NCBI GenBank assembly: GCA_965370435.1
Contig: CBDUUP010000295.1
Coordinates: 1-5,909 of the forward strand
Direction of reading: 5' to 3'
Source of the DNA: CBDUUP01 sp965370435
GTDB lineage: Bacteria > Chloroflexota > Anaerolineae > Anaerolineales > UBA11579
DNA: 5,909 nucleotides
The translations under genes were made by a program, and so were the position numbers. Below, piece by piece: positions 1 to 5,660 of this stretch (position 1 is its first letter; each line of letters begins with the position of its first letter). A model generated the notes under the pieces. The model ran no database searches. It was not told the origin of the DNA and was given only the letters and a program-made list of their open reading frames with translations.

Positions 1-444
1 GACATTAAGCATGCCGTTCTCTTGGAAGTCGCAATCCACGCCATAGTCGGCGATCACTTGCTTGATCTGCTTGAGTCCGTAAAAAGAGACCTCCAAACGA
101 TCCTGGAGGAGTTGGGGGTCTTTATAATCGTATTCATGGATCAAATCAGTGGCGATGCAAAATCCGCCGTTGCGGCCGCTGGCCCCATAGCCGCAGCAAG
201 CCCCTTCTAGCAGCACGATCTTCTTTTCCGGGAATTTGCGGTGGATATTGTAGGCCGAGGACAACCCGGTGAAACCGCCCCCGATGATGACTACGTCGGC
301 AGTATGGCTACCCCGCAGCGGCTCATTGATCTTCTGATCCTCCAGCCCGGCGGCCTTGAACCAGAAATTGTCTATCGAATATTCGTATAAATCCGGAGGT
401 CGAAGCCTGTGTGTTTTTGGGCTTGTAGTATAAACGGGTTTCAT
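1..444 (-). CDS. FAD-dependent oxidoreductase, DAO family (N-terminal part, runs off the left edge)
   Basis: Reading the minus strand from the ATG at 444 gives 148 codons without a stop to the window edge, so the C-terminal part is missing. After about 48 residues comes a Rossmann dinucleotide-binding strand, ADVVIIGGGFTGLSSA (residues 49-64), with the GxGxxG glycines at 55, 57 and 60. An acidic residue (E80, in KIVLLEG) closes the second strand, where FAD ribose is normally bound. It is followed by GYGASGRNGGFC (85-96), the flavin-contacting segment typical of gamma-glutamylputrescine oxidase and glycine/D-amino-acid oxidase-like proteins (DAO, PF01266). The family oxidises amines or amino acids with flavin; the substrate cannot be told from this part. 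The start is supported by AAGGAG (457-452) seven bases upstream. It lies 98 bp downstream of the Ig-like gene and has its own promoter-like box, though read-through is possible because I see no terminator between them. Confidence 0.88.
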   Translation of the reverse strand, partial: MKPVYTTSPKTHRLRPPDLYEYSIDNFWFKAAGLEDQKINEPLRGSHTADVVIIGGGFTGLSSAYNIHRKFPEKKIVLLEGACCGYGASGRNGGFCIATDLIHEYDYKDPQLLQDRLEVSFYGLKQIKQVIADYGVDCDFQENGMLNV

Positions 445-481
445 GAAGGCGCTCCTTGAATTGCAATTTTTCCAATCGGGA

Positions 482-487
482 ATTATA
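482..487 (-). promoter_or_regulatory. Probable -10 box for the FAD oxidoreductase gene
   Basis: A perfect TATAAT is read on the minus strand at 487-482, 37 bp upstream of the ATG at 444, in an AT-rich 98-bp gap. No good -35 hexamer is found at 16-18 bp; the sequence there (around 510-505) reads CAGTTG. Activity may therefore depend on an activator or be weak. Confidence 0.45.
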
Positions 488-542
488 GCACCGAATTATT
501 CCAGCAACTGGGATGGCCTATATTTTTATGTTTGAACTGACC

Positions 543-2081
543 CTATTCATTCTGATCTCTTTTCCGGCGATACTTGAAATACCAGATCGCTTCCCCGCCG
601 ATGATGAGAACTGCAACCACGCCGCCGATGATCCAAAGCCATAGGGTATTGGACTTCTCTATAACGATGGTTGCCTCGTTCTTTGCCCCGCTGTTCAGTT
701 CGATGACGGTGATGGTATTCTCTCCGGGGATTGTGGCGGTATAGAGTCCGCTGGTGGTTATGTCGCCCAGAGCGGATTGCCAGGCGAGATTGTAATCGTT
801 CAGGTTAATCCCTTCCGCGGTCGGGTTAATTTTCCCGTCGATGGTTTCCCACAGCAAACTTCCTCGGGCGTCATAGCATTCCGCCTCGAATTGCCGCCCT
901 TCTCCTACGAGGAGTTCAAGATTGAATGGGTGGATGATGATGTCCTCACAGGGACGCAGCAGAACCAGAACCTGCGCCTCTGAGGTTAAGGGCTGGCAGT
1001 CAAATTCTGTCGCAAACAGAGGGTTGTCGTTCTCAGTAGGGCAGGTATACGTAGCCTGAATAGTGAACTCGCCCTCCTCGGCGGCCTGGTATAGGCCAAA
1101 GGAGTCTATCTCTCCGCCCGTCGCCGACCAGACTGCTTGGATGGGGACTTCATTTCCTTCGGGGTCGTATCCCCGAGCCATGAATTGACGCTCGAACCCC
1201 AGACTCAAGGTGATTTCGGGCGGGGTGATCTCAATTCGTTCCACGATGCCCATCGCCTGCACCGTCGCCCTGCCCACAACTCTGCTCCCTGGGAGGGAGG
1301 CGGTCACGATATAGTCGCCGGTGATCTGAGCGGAGAACTTGCCCTCCGGGGTGATGGTTCCCCCGCTGGCGGTCCACTCAGGGGTGAAGTTTATCAGGTT
1401 GTCCTCTTCATCGTAACCCACCGCCAGGAAGGTCTGGGATTCCCAAGATTGGACGTTCACCTGGCGGGGAATGACTTCAATGCGCGCCAATTCGGAAAAG
1501 ACGTGGGCGGTGGCGTCTCCCCGGATGGCGGCCCCCTCCGTCACCATCCATGCGCTCACCGTATACTCCCCCGCCTCGCTGGCCGTGAACGCGCCATCGC
1601 TGGAAATCGAACCCCCGTTGGTCGTCCAGATAGGAGCGATCTCCACCTGCTCCCCTTGGGCGTCCTCGCCCTGAGCGGAAAATTGGATGCTGCCCTCAAC
1701 AATGAACGTGGCTTCAATAGGCGATACCTGGATTGACTCAATCTCTAGCGGTTCGCCGGTGCAAGTTATCGGCCCAGCCAAAACCACCTCATCATTGGGG
1801 CGCGCCACGGAAAGATCATATGCCGCGCCGGCTTCCCCGAAGGAGAAGAATCCAAAACCGGTATCGGTGTCAGCGGTGAAACTTCCTTCATCCTCGCCAT
1901 TAACCGTCACCGTGAGGGTTTCTCCCGCCTCCCAATCCGAGACCGAGATCGTAGGAAAACCGTTCAGGCAGATGATGCTGATCTCGGCTGTGATTTCTTG
2001 GGCGGTATTCATCGCTGCCAATCCGGCGGCGGCCAATATGACCAAAGTTAGTTGGATTATGACAGAGAGTTTTCGACGCAT
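543..2081 (-). CDS. Membrane-anchored surface protein with bacterial Ig-like repeats
   Basis: The product is 512 residues. It starts with MRRK and a hydrophobic stretch (residues 6-23), a signal peptide or N-terminal anchor. A short beta-rich domain follows (about 30-112). Then come four related repeats at about 114-196, 198-277, 280-372 and 377-475. Each opens with an I-x-I/V-x-P strand and carries a Q-F-x-A-x-G/C-Y/E-D core and a W-x-x-x-x-G-x-I-x-x-x-G-x-F/Y-x-A turn, followed by G-x-Y/F/N-T-I/V. This is the Big-type (bacterial Ig-like) pattern of extracellular adhesion or structural proteins. A transmembrane helix (about 480-502) and a basic tail (KYRRKR) end the protein, predicting an outside repeat region and an inside C-terminus. 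The frame is open to 2246, but I chose 2081: it has AGGAA (2089-2085) just upstream and a signal sequence, while the 55-codon extension overlaps the preceding gene. It starts 28 nt after that gene's TAA, so probably shares its operon. Function and ligand are unknown. Confidence 0.85.
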   Translation of the reverse strand: MRRKLSVIIQLTLVILAAAGLAAMNTAQEITAEISIICLNGFPTISVSDWEAGETLTVTVNGEDEGSFTADTDTGFGFFSFGEAGAAYDLSVARPNDEVVLAGPITCTGEPLEIESIQVSPIEATFIVEGSIQFSAQGEDAQGEQVEIAPIWTTNGGSISSDGAFTASEAGEYTVSAWMVTEGAAIRGDATAHVFSELARIEVIPRQVNVQSWESQTFLAVGYDEEDNLINFTPEWTASGGTITPEGKFSAQITGDYIVTASLPGSRVVGRATVQAMGIVERIEITPPEITLSLGFERQFMARGYDPEGNEVPIQAVWSATGGEIDSFGLYQAAEEGEFTIQATYTCPTENDNPLFATEFDCQPLTSEAQVLVLLRPCEDIIIHPFNLELLVGEGRQFEAECYDARGSLLWETIDGKINPTAEGINLNDYNLAWQSALGDITTSGLYTATIPGENTITVIELNSGAKNEATIVIEKSNTLWLWIIGGVVAVLIIGGEAIWYFKYRRKRDQNE

Positions 2082-2109
2082 GGGTTCCTGATGATCCTTG
2101 AAATCGCCT

Positions 2110-2793
2110 TTACACCATCTCCAATATACGCTCTGCCAGGACGCGGCGGCGTTGGCCGTAGGGGGTTGGTTTGGGAGCCCGGCGGATGGCTCGCTCCAGG
2201 ACTGGCGCGGCATAGCGCATTTCCTCCACCGCCGCTTGCAGGTCAATCTCTTGGAGGGCGGACAGGGTGTAATAGAACGGGAACCGCCGCCAGCGGTTTT
2301 TGCCGTCGCGGTGATTTTTCAAAGCCTGCATCCCCTCCACCAAGCGTCGTTCCTTTTCGTCCAACCCACCGGCGGACAAGTTGCGCCACAACGCGGCGCT
2401 GCACTTCCCGCATCAGAACATGCCGGGTTTGCGCCCTTCCTCCTCTGACTGAACCAGTCGTTTCAGCATCCCCTCGCTGGCCCGACGCAGTGCGGTTTGA
2501 ACGCCCTCTTCCTTGACCTCCAGCAGGTGCAGCGCCCTGCATCCCTCCTCCCCCAGGATGTGCCCGGTCGCCGCCCCGGAGGTCACCTTCTCGCCGGTGA
2601 AGAGCCGGATTCCCTCCTCAAAATCCTGCTTGGTAGGGGCGAACATATCCGCGTAGGATTTGGGAATGCCCTGCCTTCCGGCGATCCACTTGGCGGTTCG
2701 TTTTCTATCAGCGTCGGACAGCGGTTTGCCATAGAAATTAATATCGTTCACCGCGTCCAGGGTTTTTGCAAGACTTTCCTTTTCAATCATCAT
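2110..2793 (-). CDS. Candidate selenoprotein of unknown family, in-frame UGA at codon 127
   Basis: I do not recognise the family. One frame runs from ATG 2793 to TAA 2112-2110 (227 residues) with a single TGA at 2415-2413 (codon 127). Residues 1-126 are soluble and mostly helical, with WIAGRQGIPKSYADMFAPT (37-55) and one Cys (C85). The TGA gives GMF-U-CGKC-SAALW, so U127 is next to C128 and C131. Residues 132-227 are again charged and helical (RWRRFPFYYTLSALQE, then MRYAAPVLERAIRRAP). Ninety-nine open, protein-like codons after the TGA argue that both halves are one protein. A long hairpin directly after the UGA fits a bacterial SECIS. The gene starts with an ATGA overlap on the E1 beta stop and has GGAG upstream, so it is coupled to the dehydrogenase genes. 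A Sec/Cys redox or metal-binding role is inference. Alternatives are a nonsense mutation, a sequence error, or two proteins (1-126, then a TTG start at 2391). Confidence 0.7.
2372..2411 (-). promoter_or_regulatory. Candidate bacterial SECIS hairpin downstream of the UGA
   Basis: Numbering from the first base after UGA, the RNA pairs GCGGG (+2 to +6) with UCCGC (+37 to +41, one G-U pair). After a bulged G36 it pairs AAGU (+7 to +10) with ACUU (+32 to +35). Past a GCA/A internal loop it pairs GCGCC (+14 to +18) with GGCGC (+26 to +30). The loop is GCGUUGU, or GUU if the inner G-U and C-G also pair. That is at least 14 pairs in about 40 nt with the UGA at the base. The apical loop is about 19-21 nt away and contains G and U, as in bacterial SECIS elements such as that of formate dehydrogenase. 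The bulged U known from E. coli is not obvious. Pairing was done by eye, without an energy calculation. Confidence 0.6.
2413..2415 (-). other. In-frame TGA, probable selenocysteine codon
   Basis: This is the only stop in an otherwise open 227-codon frame. It is followed immediately by TGC (Cys128) and, three codons later, another TGC (Cys131), giving U-C-G-K-C. E1 alpha, E1 beta and the CBS gene in this window all terminate at TGA, so the codon is not generally reassigned to Trp or Gly. Insertion of Sec would require SelB, tRNA-Sec and a SECIS; only the last can be judged here. Confidence 0.6.
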
Positions 2794-3806
2794 CCTCTCT
2801 CCATGAGCCGTCGTGCGGCATCAATTATTCGCTTTGTATTGGGCAGGGTCTGGTCTTCCCGCTCCCGGTTGTAGGGGATAGTCTCCTGGGTGCATACCCG
2901 GGCGTATTGGCATTGTATTCCCGCCTCCAATACCACCGCGGCCAACTCCCCAGAGAGACCGAACCCCTCGTAATCCTCATCCACCACCAGCATTCGCTCA
3001 GTCCGCATCACCGAGCGGGTGACCGCCTCTCTATCCAGCGGGGCGACCGTACGAAGGTCCAAGACCTCGGCGGAGATGCCCTCTTTCTCCAACTCGGCTG
3101 CCGCTTCCAGAGCGCGGTGAACTCCGACGCCCACACTTATTATGCTGAGGTCAGCCCCCTCCCGGCGGGTGACGGCCTGCCCAAAGGGGATGGGCGTCCA
3201 GGTATTGGGGACACGGCCTTGCGCGCCCGCCTCCGGTACGTCATACGTTACTGTGTCACGTCCGCCTGACCCCAGGAACGCTAACATGGATTCGGAGAGC
3301 AGTTTGTGCTCCATGAAGATGACTGGGCCATCGTGCTGCAAAGCGGAGAGCATCAACCCTCCTGCATCCGCCGGAGTCGAGGGGACCACCACGGAGATTC
3401 CCGGAATGTGGGCCAGCCAGCCCCATAAGCTCTGCTCGTGCTGCCCGCCGTCACCGTAGCCGCCCCCGCATGGGGCGCGCACAACCAGCGGCGCTTTCCA
3501 TTTCCCCCCGGAAAACGCCTCCACTTTGGCGGCATGGTTCAGGATCGCGTCCATTGCCACCGCCAGGAAATCCACCATATACAACTCCGCCACCGGACGC
3601 AGCCCTCCCATCGCCGCGGTCACCGCCGCGCCCAGGAAGGCGCTCTCGCTGATGGGCGTGTTGCGCACTCGCTCCTTGCCGAATCGCACCAGGAGGTTCA
3701 TCCGCAGCCCCTGCACGTCTTCGCCCATGACCAGGATGGTTGGGTCAACGGCCATAGCCTGTGCCAGAGCGTCATCAATCGCCTCAGTGAACTTCATCGT
3801 TCTCAT
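2790..3806 (-). CDS. TPP-dependent 2-oxoacid (pyruvate/acetoin-type) dehydrogenase E1, beta subunit
   Basis: A 338-residue protein of the usual E1 beta length. It pairs with E1 alpha to decarboxylate a 2-oxoacid (or cleave acetoin) on thiamine diphosphate and pass the acyl group to a lipoyl E2. Visible family marks: MGEDV (residues 27-31); RNTPISESAFLGAA (48-61), whose E54 is the glutamate that activates the thiamine aminopyrimidine; the GG.RPVAE...VDF segment (67-80); SGGKWKAPLVVRAPCGGG (99-116); QHEQS (122-126) with the active-site His123; VVVPSTPADA (139-148); and the C-terminal transketolase domain with VLDLRTVAPLD (248-258) and VVDEDYEGFG (274-283). Its ATG overlaps the alpha-subunit TGA (ATGA), and GAGGAG (3820-3815) lies eight bases upstream of this Met rather than the Met at codon 4. 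It ends in TGA overlapping the next gene. The substrate is not determinable and no E2/E3 gene is in the window, so a pdhB, acoB or bkdB symbol is not assigned. Confidence 0.93.
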   Translation of the reverse strand: MRTMKFTEAIDDALAQAMAVDPTILVMGEDVQGLRMNLLVRFGKERVRNTPISESAFLGAAVTAAMGGLRPVAELYMVDFLAVAMDAILNHAAKVEAFSGGKWKAPLVVRAPCGGGYGDGGQHEQSLWGWLAHIPGISVVVPSTPADAGGLMLSALQHDGPVIFMEHKLLSESMLAFLGSGGRDTVTYDVPEAGAQGRVPNTWTPIPFGQAVTRREGADLSIISVGVGVHRALEAAAELEKEGISAEVLDLRTVAPLDREAVTRSVMRTERMLVVDEDYEGFGLSGELAAVVLEAGIQCQYARVCTQETIPYNREREDQTLPNTKRIIDAARRLMERG

Positions 3807-4843
3807 GGCCGTATCTCCTCCCCCGCGTCCATTGGCGCCAGCGCGGTCTCGATGGCGGTTTCTATTTCAGTGAGAGTTTCTTCCTCCAGACTGTTCAGTC
3901 TACCTTCCTCCTCAGCCAGTTTTTTCCGTGCCCTGATGAGGGGGTCATCTGGATTGGCGTGATCGAAAGTGAATTCAAGGAGCATGCTGGTGAAATCTCT
4001 CATGCTCTCTCCTCGTTCTAATAGGGAAGCGCCCTTCATTTTGGTGATTGACCTCACCAGAGGCCAGGCTCTCCCTCGGAATCCCTTCACCGGATTGCGG
4101 GCGATCTGCAATAAAGGATCTCCCAGAAAATGCCCCTCCGGGTGGATGCAGCGGGCGTGTATGAAAGTAGGCCCGCCGCCCTGCCTGGCCCGCTGCTCTG
4201 CCTCTCCGGCGGCCTGCCACACTTCCTCAACATCCAGGCCGTCCACGGAGAGGGTTGGCAATCCAAAGCCCCTGGCTCGTTCCAGTACGCCTCCCCCGGT
4301 GGTCTCTTCGGATTGGGTGGTGATCCCCCAGCCATTGTCCTTGCAGACGAAAATCACCGGCAAGTTCCAGGCCACCGCCATGTTCATCGCTTCCATCAGC
4401 ATCCCCTGGTTCAAGGAGGCTTCCCCAAAGTAAGCCGCCGCCAGCGTGCCGGGCCGGAGATGCTGGGCGGCCAATGCAAATCCCACCGCCGCAGGCCCCG
4501 AAGACCCCACAATCCCCGATGAGGCCGCCAGGTGTTCACGGGAGAACAAGTGCATGTGCCCGCCCATCCCCCCGCACAGCCCATCCGGGCGGCCCAACAG
4601 CTCTCGTAATAGCAACACCGGATCAACCCCTCGCATCAGCAGGGGAGGGGTGCCGCGATGGTCCAGGGCCAGGGCGTCTCTTTCCTTCAAGTGGGCGTTG
4701 ACCCCCGCGGCGATGGCCTCTTCCCCAACTCCCAGGTGCATTTCCCCAGAGATCAGCCCCTGCTCCCAAAGTTCGGCCACCGCCTGTTCAAAAAGGCGGC
4801 TCCGAAACATCTGCCGGTATAACGACCACAAGTCAGGCTGCAT
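3803..4843 (-). CDS. TPP-dependent 2-oxoacid (pyruvate/acetoin-type) dehydrogenase E1, alpha subunit
   Basis: A 346-residue protein that binds Mg-TPP and pairs with the beta subunit encoded next. Seen in order: an N-terminal helix region (MFRSRLFEQAV, 12-22); the GEMHLGVGEEAIAAGV segment (33-48), equivalent to the G-x-x-H-x-x-x-G-x-E-A entry motif; the D-H-R-G-T loop (61-65); GGMGGHMHLF (91-100); the thiamine-binding region from Y138 (FGEASLNQG) through WNLPVIFVCKDNGWGI (159-174); and the flexible loop RCIHPEGHFLGDP (231-243). The usual GDG of the TPP motif reads G140-E141-A142 and the closing NN reads D169-N170, so the metal-binding Asp is Glu. Everything else is intact. GGAGG (4852-4848) is four bases before the ATG. 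It is first in its operon, behind a clear promoter, and its TGA overlaps the beta start. Pyruvate, branched-chain oxoacid or acetoin are all possible substrates. Confidence 0.93.
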   Translation of the reverse strand: MQPDLWSLYRQMFRSRLFEQAVAELWEQGLISGEMHLGVGEEAIAAGVNAHLKERDALALDHRGTPPLLMRGVDPVLLLRELLGRPDGLCGGMGGHMHLFSREHLAASSGIVGSSGPAAVGFALAAQHLRPGTLAAAYFGEASLNQGMLMEAMNMAVAWNLPVIFVCKDNGWGITTQSEETTGGGVLERARGFGLPTLSVDGLDVEEVWQAAGEAEQRARQGGGPTFIHARCIHPEGHFLGDPLLQIARNPVKGFRGRAWPLVRSITKMKGASLLERGESMRDFTSMLLEFTFDHANPDDPLIRARKKLAEEEGRLNSLEEETLTEIETAIETALAPMDAGEEIRP

Positions 4844-4889
4844 GACGCCTCCAGAGAGATAGAATAATCCAGTTGTCTGCGCTTCCTTG

Positions 4890-4918
4890 AGTATATCCCT
4901 TTATTCCCTGGATTTCAA
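4890..4918 (-). promoter_or_regulatory. Promoter of the E1 dehydrogenase operon
   Basis: On the minus strand TTGAAA (4918-4913) and TATACT (4895-4890) are separated by exactly 17 bp, a good sigma-70-type pair. The expected transcription start near 4883 would leave a leader of about 40 nt before the E1 alpha ATG at 4843. It lies downstream of the CBS terminator, so the operon should be expressed independently of the CBS gene. Confidence 0.7.
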
Positions 4919-4961
4919 CCGGAAATTACAGACGAATCAGCAGACCCACCTCACAAAAGAA

Positions 4962-4993
4962 AAAGCCCCATCAAATTGTTTTGTTGGGGCTTT
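4962..4993 (-). terminator. Rho-independent terminator after the CBS-domain gene
   Basis: Arms 4962-4974 and 4981-4993 are complementary over 13 positions with one T-T mismatch. They enclose a 6-nt loop, with a GCCCC/GGGGC core. On the minus strand the stem is followed by a T-rich run (TTTTTCTTTT, counting the last stem bases). The plus strand also has a T-rich tail (TTTATTTTT), so it could work in both directions, but no plus-strand gene in the window leads into it. It ends CBS transcripts and insulates the dehydrogenase operon. Confidence 0.85.
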
Positions 4994-5022
4994 ATTTTTG
5001 TAATAAAACAGTCAAGAATATT

Positions 5023-5073
5023 AGTCCGCCGTAGGGCGGACTTTGTAAATGTTAGTGCGACTTTAGTCGCTAA
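5023..5073. repeat. Double palindrome (REP/MITE-like intergenic element)
   Basis: The first palindrome is AGTCCGCC (5023-5030), loop GTAG, GGCGGACT (5035-5042), an exact 8-bp stem. Ten bases later, TTA plus GCGACT (5052-5054 and 5057-5062) pairs with AGTCGC plus TAA (5065-5073), leaving a 2-nt bulge. The pair sits between the CBS stop codon (5078-5076) and its terminator. The composition and paired-hairpin layout resemble small dispersed palindromic repeats common in bacterial intergenic DNA. Only one copy is in the window, so repetition is not shown here. Confidence 0.6.
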
Positions 5074-5075
5074 TT

Positions 5076-5507
5076 TCATCCCCCCATGATGTAATGCTCA
5101 AGTTGATCTATCTTGAATTGCTGCTCGGAAATGATGGAGTTGACCACGTCGCCGATGGAGATCACCCCAATGATCCCCTCCCCGTCGAAAACCGGAAGAT
5201 GCCGGATATGTTTGTCGGTCATCAACGCCATGCACTCCTCTATTGAGTGTTCAAGGCCGACGCAAATCACTTTCTTGGTCATGATGTCTTTGACTGGGGT
5301 GTCTGTGGAAGACCGGCCCTGTAATTGAACTTTACGGGCATAATCCCTTTCGGAGAGGATCCCCACTACCTCATCCTCATCCGTCACTACCAGCGCGCCG
5401 ATATTTTTTTCTGCCATAAGCTTGATCGCCTCGGCGACCATTTTCTCCGGCCCAATGCTCCAAACCTCAAACCCTTTGTTGCGTAAGACTTGTTTTACAG
5501 TTTTCAT
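5076..5507 (-). CDS. Stand-alone two-CBS-domain protein
   Basis: A 143-residue soluble protein made of little more than one Bateman module. CBS1 spans about residues 7-61 and ends in VVGILSERDYARKV (47-60); CBS2 spans about 71-129 and ends in GVISIGDVVNSII (114-126). Both carry the S/T-x-x-D signature that holds a nucleotide ribose (S52/D55 and S117/D120). The linker KDIMTKKV (73-80) is the typical start of a second CBS repeat. Family members sense AMP, ATP or related ligands, or bind partner proteins; no catalytic domain is attached, so the partner and ligand are unknown. The start at 5507 has GAGGAG (5520-5515) seven bases upstream. It is transcribed divergently from the P-loop gene and ends before a palindromic repeat and terminator, so it is probably monocistronic. 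Confidence 0.92.
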   Translation of the reverse strand: MKTVKQVLRNKGFEVWSIGPEKMVAEAIKLMAEKNIGALVVTDEDEVVGILSERDYARKVQLQGRSSTDTPVKDIMTKKVICVGLEHSIEECMALMTDKHIRHLPVFDGEGIIGVISIGDVVNSIISEQQFKIDQLEHYIMGG

Positions 5508-5557
5508 CCTGATTCTCCTCGTTTATAAGATTACGTTATACTAGAGAGACGAATTGA

Positions 5558-5584
5558 TGGTAGCTAATCTTACCAAATATGGTA
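5558..5584. promoter_or_regulatory. Possible operator: three alternating TGGTA/TACCA half-sites
   Basis: TGGTA (5558-5562), TACCA (5571-5575) and TGGTA (5580-5584) make two overlapping dyads, with 8-nt and 4-nt spacers, sharing the middle arm. They fall in the divergent intergenic region and overlap the spacer and -10 of a candidate CBS promoter. This suits binding of a dimeric regulator, but no regulator gene is in the window and short half-sites can arise by chance. Confidence 0.3.
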
Positions 5585-5595
5585 GTATAAATCAA
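5567..5595 (-). promoter_or_regulatory. Candidate promoter of the CBS-domain gene
   Basis: TTGATT (5595-5590) and TAAGAT (5572-5567) are 17 bp apart on the minus strand, each matching four of six consensus bases. A better -10 alone, TATAAC (5540-5535), lies nearer the gene but has no -35 at the right distance. Either could be the functional start. Confidence 0.35.
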
Positions 5596-5648
5596 TTTAT
5601 TTTTCATAAAGGCTCATACCAAGTGCTGCATTTGCAGACTGAAGAGGA

Positions 5649-5654
5649 TATAAT
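5649..5654 (+). promoter_or_regulatory. -10 box placed for leaderless transcription of the P-loop gene
   Basis: A perfect TATAAT ends six bases before the ATG at 5661. With usual spacing (the hexamer at -12 to -7), transcription would begin at the A of the ATG. No good -35 is visible at 16-18 bp. The only SD-like sequence, AGAGGA (5643-5648), is 12 bases from the ATG and overlaps the -10 region, so it would not be in the transcript. Confidence 0.5.
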
Positions 5655-5660
5655 TCTCCT

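Noticed and set aside
501..511. Small inverted repeat CCAG-CAA-CTGG as terminator of the Ig-repeat gene
   Set aside because: The stem is only 4 bp and no T-run follows on the minus strand, so it does not qualify.
1137..1736. Plus-strand 199-codon frame
   Set aside because: It is antisense to the Ig-repeat gene, with no family features and a composition typical of a shadow frame.
2082..2246. 55-codon N-terminal extension of the Ig-repeat protein
   Set aside because: It overlaps the end of the preceding gene in another frame and would bury the signal peptide; the Met at 2081 has its own SD.
2110..2391. Separate small gene starting at TTG 2391
   Set aside because: It is in the same frame as the upstream half, lacks a convincing SD, and would leave the CGKC segment between 2412 and 2392 unused. 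One interrupted gene is simpler, though not proven.
2413..2415. UGA reassigned to Trp or Gly genome-wide
   Set aside because: E1 alpha, E1 beta and the CBS protein all end at TGA at sensible family lengths and overlaps, so TGA is a real stop in this genome.
2243..2542. Minus-strand 99-codon frame across the UGA site, which could suggest a frameshift rather than Sec
   Set aside because: Its translation is low-complexity Gly/Arg/Thr-rich, a GC-rich shadow. No frame change is needed because both halves of the real gene share one frame.
3438..3962. Plus-strand 174-codon frame
   Set aside because: It is antisense to the E1 beta/alpha junction, which is clearly coding on the minus strand.
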